A stretch of 64,000 nucleotides of DNA from positions 40,302,879-40,366,878 of the forward strand of contig NC_061119.1 in NCBI RefSeq assembly GCF_002878395.1, in the 5' to 3' direction. Of this stretch, positions 56,951-64,000 are shown piece by piece (position 1 is the first letter of the stretch; every line of letters starts with the position of its first letter). A model generated the notes under the pieces. The model had not been told where the DNA came from. It was given only the letters and a program-made list of their open reading frames with translations, and made no database searches. The stretch comes from Capsicum annuum (lineage: Eukaryota; Streptophyta; Magnoliopsida; Solanales; Solanaceae). The translations under genes were made by a program, and so were the position numbers.

Positions 56951-57958
56951 TAAAAGCTTTTCTCACAAGAATATGACCACTAGATTTTGAATTTCTTATG
57001 AGTTAATATGGACATAGAGGATGCAATAGATAAAAATCCCTTAAAAAACTATCAGTAATAGCCAGCCAAACCCAAGAAACTCCTAATATTTGATGGAGAG
57101 ATGGATCAGGGCCAGTTTTTCACTACTTTGGTTTTTAGGGATCAACTCTAATGCCATTACTGAAAACTATATGACCAAGGAAAGCTACTGACCTTAGCCA
57201 AAAATTTGCACTTACTGAATTAGGCGAACAGCTGATGGGCTCTGAGAGTTTATAATACTATTTTGAGATGGTCTGCATGATCACTTTCATTGCTGGAGTA
57301 GACAAGAATGTTAATCAATGAAGACTATGATGAACATATCCATGTACTGCTTGAATATGCAATTCATCAAGTCCATAAAGGCTGCTAGAGTATTGGTAAG
57401 ACCAAATGACATGAGTAGGAATTTGAATTGACCATACCGAGCTCTGAAAGCTATTTTAAAAAGTCACATTCTCTGACTCTGAGCTGATAATAGACTGATC
57501 TGAGGTCTATCTTAGAAAAGTAACTGGCACCCTGAAGTTGGTCAAATCAGTCATCGATTCTGGGAAGTGGATACTTGTTCTTGACCATGACTTTGTTTAA
57601 CTAATGGTAGTAAATACACATTCTAAGAGAACCTTCTTTCTTATGCATGAATAGAACTGGTGCACCCCAAGGGGATACACTGGGTCTGATGAATTCCTTA
57701 TCTAGGAGATCCTTTCAACTATTCTTTTAACTCTTTGAGTTCTGTTGGAGCCATTCTATATGGAGAGATAGAGATAGGTTGAGTATTAGGAAGAAGGTCT
57801 ATTTCAAAGTTAATTTCGATCTCAGGAGGAACTCCAGAAAGATCTTCGAGAAATACATCTGGAAATTCACATGCTACTGGAACTAAATCAAGACTAGGAG
57901 TCTCAAAACTAGAATTCTTAACTCGAACAAGATGGTAGACATACCCCTTGGATATCAT
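56951..57958 (-). pseudogene. Gypsy B reverse transcriptase (heavily broken)
   Basis: The N-terminal part is readable at 57958-57719 ('[20 protein letters not shown]', '[20 protein letters not shown]'). Beyond it, 57718-56951 has frameshifts and stops but preserves short blocks such as '[13 protein letters not shown]' and the region around '[15 protein letters not shown]' in alternating frames. There is no continuous palm domain. Confidence 0.82.
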
Positions 57959-58096
57959 TTTCCTCTCCCTTAGGTAGAAAATAAGCTGACCCCTAAGTAT
58001 TGAAGTACTACCCCTCCATTCTAGGACAAGTTTATTCAGAAACTGAAAATAGAAAATTTTGTTTCTGTTGTCAACTGAAGCATAGCATTAGTGGAG

Positions 58097-58375
58097 TCAA
58101 TCCATACCGAGAATGACATCAAAATTCATCATCTTTAGCTCTACTAAATCTACTGATGTAACTTTCTGAGATATCATAATCGGACAGTTCATGTATACCC
58201 GTTGGGCTATGATAGATTTACCCACTAGGGTAGAAACTAAGAAAGGCTCTACTAGGACTTTGGGACTGACTTCAAAGACAACAGCTATATAAGGAGTTAC
58301 GAAGGACAAATAAGCTCCTAGATCTAGCAAAGCATAAATATGTGAATGGAAACTTTGTAACGTACCAGTGACCAC
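58097..58375 (-). pseudogene. Gypsy B aspartic protease
   Basis: The unbroken 92-residue frame contains 'IYALLDLGAYLSFVTPYIAV' (retropepsin active-site block), 'FLVSTLVGKSIIAQRVYMN' and 'MMNFDVILGMD'. It has the same DLG version of the active-site triplet as gypsy A. Confidence 0.85.
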
Positions 58376-58499
58376 ATCAGGAGAACTCTCCTAATCTTGT
58401 CAAGACTGAAGTGCATAAATCCTATTTGGGTATTGCCCACTGGTGGTACTGGAAGCGATACCCTGCTGATTTGGGCAACTAGACTAAACTGGGGAACGA

Positions 58500-59549
58500 T
58501 TATGCTGACTCTGCGAACCTACCTGAGGACACTCTCTGATCCTATGGCGTAGCTTTCCCAAACTGAAACATACATTGCTACCAGCTCGACAGAAACCCTG
58601 GTAGTTTCTTTAACACTTTTGGCAAAGAGGATTTGTTCGGGCACTGCTGACACTACCCTGGGGTTTAGGGCCTGGTGCCCTATCTTTATTGTCATCTCTA
58701 AATTTTGGCATTGGAGCACTGGCTGAGGACAGAGCTGGAACTAAAGATTTCGGGCAGAACTGAGAATGATTTCTAGCCTGTGACTTAGGCTGAGTGAAGT
58801 TAAAGCTACCTGCTCTATCTTTCTTATTCTCCCTTTCCTTCTTCTTATTCTTAGCCTCTTCTATCTTCTAAGCATGAATCATGAGCCTGGATATGTCCAT
58901 TTCCATAATCAGCATTACGGTTGTACACTCTTTGACCGCACTATTAGACACACCCAACACAAACTTACTCATCTTAGATCTACTATCTGCTACCACATGA
59001 GGGGCATATCTGGATAACTGAGTAAACTTGAGAGAATACTCTTTCACTGTCATGTTTCCCCGAAACCTTAGATTTCCTCAACTTCAATGGGAAAACCTAT
59101 CAAGGAAAGTAGTAGAAAACTCTTTGCATTCTATGGGCGCCCTGTATCTGTGCCCCTATCTGCCTTCCATTGCTTAAACCATGAGTGATCCATACCCTGC
59201 AACTGATATACAGCCAACTCAACACTCTCACTGGCAGTCACCCCCATAATATCTGTAACTTTTTGCACCTGATCAAGGAATTCCTATGGGTCCTCATCTG
59301 ACTTAGACCCTGTAAATAATGGAGAATTTATTCGAGTGAAGTCCCTAATTCTAGCTGAATAGTATTGGCCACTGGGTTGGTCTGGACAGTAGCTGGACGT
59401 TCATTTTGGGCTACCATAGAATGAGCTAGAGTGGTGAAAGCTGCTCTAAATTCTACATAGAAAACATACTCATCCAAGGGATCTGGCTAGACGGGTGGAA
59501 GTGTTGGATAGTTTCTTGCTCTTCTTTCGTTAGTCTTTTTGGGAGGCAT
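58500..59549 (-). pseudogene. gag: Gypsy B gag (broken)
   Basis: It opens MPPKKTNERRARNY at 59549, then a stop, 'DEYVFYVEFRAAFTTL' and further stops; 'MTVKEYSLKFTQLSRYAPHV' (59053-59000) is the conserved capsid C-terminal block. A degraded zinc-knuckle region near 58618-58520 still shows 'LCQKC' and 'IRECPQ'. Many stops and frameshifts make it non-functional. Confidence 0.85.
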
Positions 59550-59756
59550 ATTCTATAAACGGAAAGGAAACTTAAATTAGACAGAGAGTTTAACTTGAGC
59601 TCATGTTTACTCGTATGATATGAACACTGAAAGAAGGGAAACTTTTCCTAAAAATGCCTCATAGCCTCTTGTCCATAAGTGTGGCACTCTATACACCCAT
59701 GCACAAGACTCTACTAGATGCGACTTTTAGATTCTCTAGGACTCTGTTGAACCTTA

Positions 59757-59769
59757 GGCTCTAATACCA
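59757..59769 (-). promoter_or_regulatory. Gypsy B primer-binding site (tRNA-Met)
   Basis: The minus strand reads TGGTATTAGAGCC just inside the 5' LTR, one change from the initiator tRNA-Met complement in gypsy A. Confidence 0.82.
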
Positions 59770-59773
59770 AGTT

Positions 59774-62157
59774 TTTAACGCCCCGAGTCTGTACCCCAGA
59801 TGCCACACGATGCTTACGATATGTCCTATAATCACTGAATAATAACTCTATAATAATGCACAAATTAGGTTGAATCCACCACAAGGTTCATAAGTGAAAT
59901 CAAATACTGATAAATAAATACTAAAAACTGAACATTTGTCTGAAATAGTCTAGTTTGAAAGCCTCTAACTATCTGAATATAGAGTTGATGGGACAAGTCT
60001 CCAACTAACTATGACGACTGAATATACTAAATACTAAAATAATGAAATAATAACTCCATCCTCAGACTATGAGGACTCACTACTAAATCTACTGCTAAAA
60101 GTCTAATCTTCTAAGTACGGTCAGGAACCCGTGCATCTGAACCTATGATATAAGACATCATAGTGTAAAAGAAAAAGTATGAGTCAGTACTTTGAATGTA
60201 CTGGTATGCAAAGTGAGGTAGGTTGATATGCAAGGATTCATATGCATGAATAATAGCTGGATAAGTAATATAAATATAACTCAATAAGAGTACTTGTATA
60301 TCTGAAACTACTGTAAATACTGAGTATGTAATGTTGTATGTAAATCTACTTTATTGTAATTGAGATCACTGATAACTGAATTACTGATAACTGAATGACT
60401 ATTTCTGATAGTGCCGATTCTGTAGAACTAAACTTAGTTCTATACTAAGCTGCGAGACTGTGTCTAAAAGTCCTAATTCTGAAAACTGAACTGAGGTTTT
60501 ATAGTAAATCTGAAACTAAAACTATAACTATGGGAGTGTTTATCTAACTAACATACCCCAATTATAAACTGAGTTGGGGTCCAACCTGTGACCCCAGTTG
60601 GAAGGGTGTTAGCACCTTGCCAAGGGATACTAACCTTGGCGTGAGTTAACCCTATCTGGTAGGAAGACACATCACCACCCTCACGGGCAGGAAAACTTGT
60701 ATGAGATGTATCAATCCTTATCTGGTAGGAAAATATCTCAACCTACGCTGGCTACGTAGTTCTGTAATATAGGGATTGTTCTAAGGGTCAAACTCTTTAC
60801 TGACAGGAATTCCTCTATCCTAGGGTTCGCTCGGTGTTAATTTCTACTCCCAACTGAATAGATACTGAACTGATTTCTAGACTGTTCTAGGCTTGATTGA
60901 ATTGTTACTGATTGTGCTAACTGATCGAACTGGACTAATTCTGTTAACTGACTGAATAAGTTGAGTTCTGTAACTAACGAATACTCCTTTATGTGACATC
61001 ACTGAGACTATTCTGAAGCTACTATAATTCTAGGTAAATAGCTAGATTTTAGGCATTGAATACCCCTAGGACTTGATAGCATTGAAAGTAAAACATGGCA
61101 TAATTATAATAGCATAACAATAGTAGCTTGTCAACAATGCTTTCATTTAGACATTTTGTCAATCACTTAATAAACAAGAACTTATGCACATACTACTATG
61201 ACATGATTCCATTATGCAACCCACATGAGCATTTTATCAAATACTTGGGGAGTATAGTCTATGCATATAGTGATGAACAACATGTAGGTATCATGATTAG
61301 AAATATCAACTTACAAATTCAAGGGGTCTTTAACATAAATACACATAACATTACACACATGTTAATTAATTCGCATAAAAACTCATAATTTCTCATGAAT
61401 TATACCCCAACTAACATCATAATCATGAATACAGTCAAATTCAACATAAAATTCATGAAAGCAATCAACTTGTAATTTGAAAAGGGTTCTTGAACTCTAA
61501 AGGTAGAAGAAAACCCTTGGATGAACACCTAACATAACTTGGTGCTTGAATTCGTGAAGATTGATGGTGTGTTCTTGAAACTTGAATTTGAAATTGGGTG
61601 CCTTAGGGTTTTTTCTTGAGTAAATTTGAGAGAGAATGAGTAATTTTGGTCTTTAGAATGATTAATTTCGTATTTTGGGGGATGAATAGAAGTGGAAAAA
61701 GACTTAATTGCCCTTCTAGATGCGGAATTAAATGAGCAGAAACTGTGCCCAGTGACACGTTGGGTGTCGCGCCACGTCAATGGTCGATGCAATAGCCAAC
61801 GCGTGTCGATATCGCATTGGCTCACTGGAATTTGCTTTGAAGGATGGTGAAAAGTTTCGGTCGATGTGATAGGCGATGCAACACATCAAGATCATGCCAA
61901 TCCACTATTTTGGACTCCTAATTGTGCCTCAAATGATGTTCAATAAATTCAAAACTCGTCCGAGAACACCTACTGACATTCCTGATCATGAATAAACCTA
62001 AAAATCAATATTTTAAGGTTGTAAGGGTCAAAAATAAGTTCATAGGAATATCGAGGCCAAAATAAGACTAAATGTCAGCTTAAAATTTCTAAGTTTGGGA
62101 CCTCTTTTCATATTATAAAGGACTGAATTAGGATTGGAAATTTTATGGGGTCTTACA
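59774..62157 (-). mobile_element. Gypsy B 5' LTR
   Basis: On the minus strand the 2384-bp LTR starts TGTAAGACCCC at 62157 and ends 'ggggcgttaaa' at 59774. It is homologous to the truncated 3' LTR (53995-54981) and to the solo B LTR (23025-35461). ACTGA-rich degenerate repeats occur at 60280-60540 and 60840-61000, and a CG-rich motif cluster at about 61745-61890. It sits directly against copia coding sequence at 62158. Confidence 0.9.
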
Positions 62158-62592
62158 AAGTCCCTGTGTCCAATACCCAGTCAGTCTTGTTAGCCACTAC
62201 GTTCGTCTCGACGACTACAGCAACAATCACTTTATCATCCTCAACAAGATGAACTTGAACATCATTTTGTCCTCCTTGTTTTGAGCTTTGCAAAATATCC
62301 CGTATTTCTTTAGCTGATTTGTAAGTAACAAATAAATCAAATAAGTATTAGTCACATGACTCAATAAATGCCCTCTAGCATTTTTTTTATTCTTTTTAAA
62401 TTTCTTTTTAGCTACATCACCAACCACAATAGTGTTAGATCCATCAATAGGAGGTTTATTAAATAAAATATAATCAACTTCTAATTGTTCAAAGAAAATT
62501 AGAAGTTTTTGTGATCAACGTTTAAAATTATTTCTAACCAATGGCTTAAATTTTGACAAATCAGGAAAAATTTTGTTCAGAGAAATAGCCAT
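62158..62592 (-). pseudogene. Copia gag and start of protease, internally deleted
   Basis: The frame begins MAISLNKIFPDLSKFKPLV at 62592, the N-terminus of a copia-type gag common in Solanaceae. It continues, with a stop and frameshift, through 'QKLLIFFEQLEVDY', 'NTIVVGDVAKKKFKKN' and 'KSAKEIRDILQS', then jumps directly to 'NDVQVHLVEDDKVIVAVVVE' and 'KTDWVLDTG', the start of the protease active site. The middle of gag, including the zinc knuckle, is missing. Gypsy B begins 6 bp after the DTG codons. Confidence 0.85.
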
Positions 62593-62645
62593 TTATCAAT
62601 ATTGCATGTAAGAAAATCGCTTTCAAATTGTTGAAAAAAAGCTAC

Positions 62646-63167
62646 AATATTGATATTAGAAATGAAATTAACAATAGTATTAAAATAGTCATAAATACTG
62701 TGTCGTGGAAAGTCACTGCTTTGAAAGCAACTTCGGCCCGATTCCGATGCAAATTCTTCTAGCTGGTCGCTCCCCAAGGTTCCACAGCTACTTCCAAACA
62801 CGTGCACTCGTGGCTGAAAGTTTGGAGGTTACCTAAATTAATTGCCCAAAATAATTCAAGAAGAGGAAAGGAGGAAGACTCTTTTTCTTTTCCTTTCTAT
62901 TTGTTGTGTATTCTCTTTTCTCAGTAGATGCTCTTTATATAGTATATTGAAATTGACAAAGACGGGTGAACTTTGAAGAAATTAATGGTGGGTATTAATG
63001 GCATTAAAAAGTCATTACTACATGTTATAGAATTTACATTTTGAAGAATGTATGTTCATCTTCTCTGTAACATAGATGTCTATGTTCCACTCCTATGAAA
63101 CGTGTGTAATTTTATGTTTTTATTCTTTGCATTACATTAATGACTTATGGATGGTATTGATGTTGCA
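62646..63167 (-). mobile_element. Ty1/copia 5' LTR
   Basis: It pairs with 53416-53936. The minus-strand start is TGCAACATCAATACC at 63167. The inner border near 62646-62651 is uncertain because no standard primer-binding site was recognised before the gag ATG, which lies only ~55-60 bp further in. Confidence 0.72.
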
Positions 63168-64000
63168 TTAAATATTTTGAATTATCACTTATAGGGATTT
63201 AAAGTACTTGTTACCTATTTTTTAAATATATATAAATTTATTTCAATAAAACTGCATATTTCGTGTTTAAATTTACAGTAAAACTTACATTGTTTAATTC
63301 TCGAAAAACAAAAAATATCTCATAAATTAGAATAGAAAGAGTACCTAAGATAGGAATAAGATGGAGGTGATGGTGGTAGGAGTGAGTATAAGAAAGCAGA
63401 AGAATATTTTTAAAAAAATTCCTAACAAACTTAGAAGCTTCATGTATAGGACAATTATTATGTTAAGTCAATAAAAGTGTTTACTAGATCATGGATTATA
63501 TAGGTGTTCGTTTGAAATTAGGCTTAGTTCATGTGTTAAAGTGAAAGTCTTTGCCATATTCAGGTCATTGTATATAACTTTATTTTTGGATCTGGCTTCT
63601 TTCTATTTTTTTCTCTTTAATTTTTTCAAGTTTTTGTTTGGATTAAAGACATATGTCATAGTTTAAAATTAATGATTGAAATTTAATTTGTTAAATAAAA
63701 GTTCTAATCATAATTATCTACTTCCATATATTTAGTTATATTTGCTCCTTAAATATCCATTATATCTTGTACTCAATATTTTAAAAAAATTCTACTGCCA
63801 CGAATATATATTAAATCTTTTCCTAAATATTTATTTTTTAAAATTCATAATGTAGTTAAAATTTTATTTTTTCTAATTGAGAATTCAAAAGAGCTACATA
63901 AAGAAAATATAATGAATTTATTAGGCACAATCTTTATATTTGATTTGACACAAATCTAATGAATTTATTTGGAATAAAAAGAAAATAAAATTCGAAAAAC
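63168..64000. other. AT-rich intergenic DNA
   Basis: No gene, RNA or element was recognised. There are poly-A/poly-T runs and nothing longer that repeats elsewhere in the window. Confidence 0.65.

Noticed and set aside
53411..63175. Target duplication for the copia element
   Set aside because: 'aatat' occurs near both ends but not adjacent to both LTR termini, so I do not claim it.

Overview
This window is plant nuclear DNA, most likely from a large, repeat-rich Solanaceae genome (Capsicum-like is my guess). It is AT-rich and consists mostly of nested, decayed LTR retrotransposons, with two non-LTR retrotransposons, a miniature-transposon-like element and a block of mitochondrial DNA. The one gene that looks intact is a small secreted protein of the invertase/pectin-methylesterase inhibitor family at 49483-50046 (+). 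I found no operon-like system, CRISPR array or rRNA gene, and recognised no tRNA gene. I see no convincing undescribed protein system. What is notable is the insertion history.

Layout. 1-420 is the 3' end of an LTR. 421-2350 and 14011-39447 carry two copies of a long LTR, here called X. The DNA between them is non-coding, has two minisatellites, ends in a polypurine tract, and is itself interrupted by two solo LTRs (D at 3081-7181; E at 9637-11910 with a perfect 5-bp target duplication). The second X LTR was opened at about 16066/38481 by mitochondrial DNA containing the end of nad5 (exon 4, group II intron, exon 5). That DNA was hit by a TRIM element (19524-20148, perfect duplication gggac) and by LTR C. 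LTR C was hit by a solo LTR of family B (23025-35461). LTR B was hit by a second TRIM joined to a Tekay/Del-type chromovirus, gypsy A (24647-34106). Unpacked, this is about five insertion levels. A solo TRIM LTR with a perfect duplication lies at 39468-39695.

39700-53400 has lower repeat density: AT-rich intergenic DNA, a degraded L1-type LINE on the minus strand (44470-48880) with an RTE-type LINE 3' end inserted in it (47127-47649), the inhibitor gene, and a TAA-flanked MITE-like element filled with ACC/ATC-rich sequence (52095-53147).

53416-63167 is a minus-strand Ty1/copia element whose gag was internally deleted. Gypsy B (minus strand, 53995-62157) then inserted into its protease region, and a later deletion removed most of the copia pol and the outer part of gypsy B's 3' LTR. 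63168-64000 is featureless AT-rich DNA.

No element is autonomous: gag, protease, reverse transcriptase, RNase H and integrase are all recognisable but broken by stops, frameshifts and some catalytic substitutions, many of them C-to-T or G-to-A changes typical of methylated plant repeats. Coordinates of TG/CA ends and target duplications were read directly. Family assignments rest on protein motifs recognised by eye, not on database searches.
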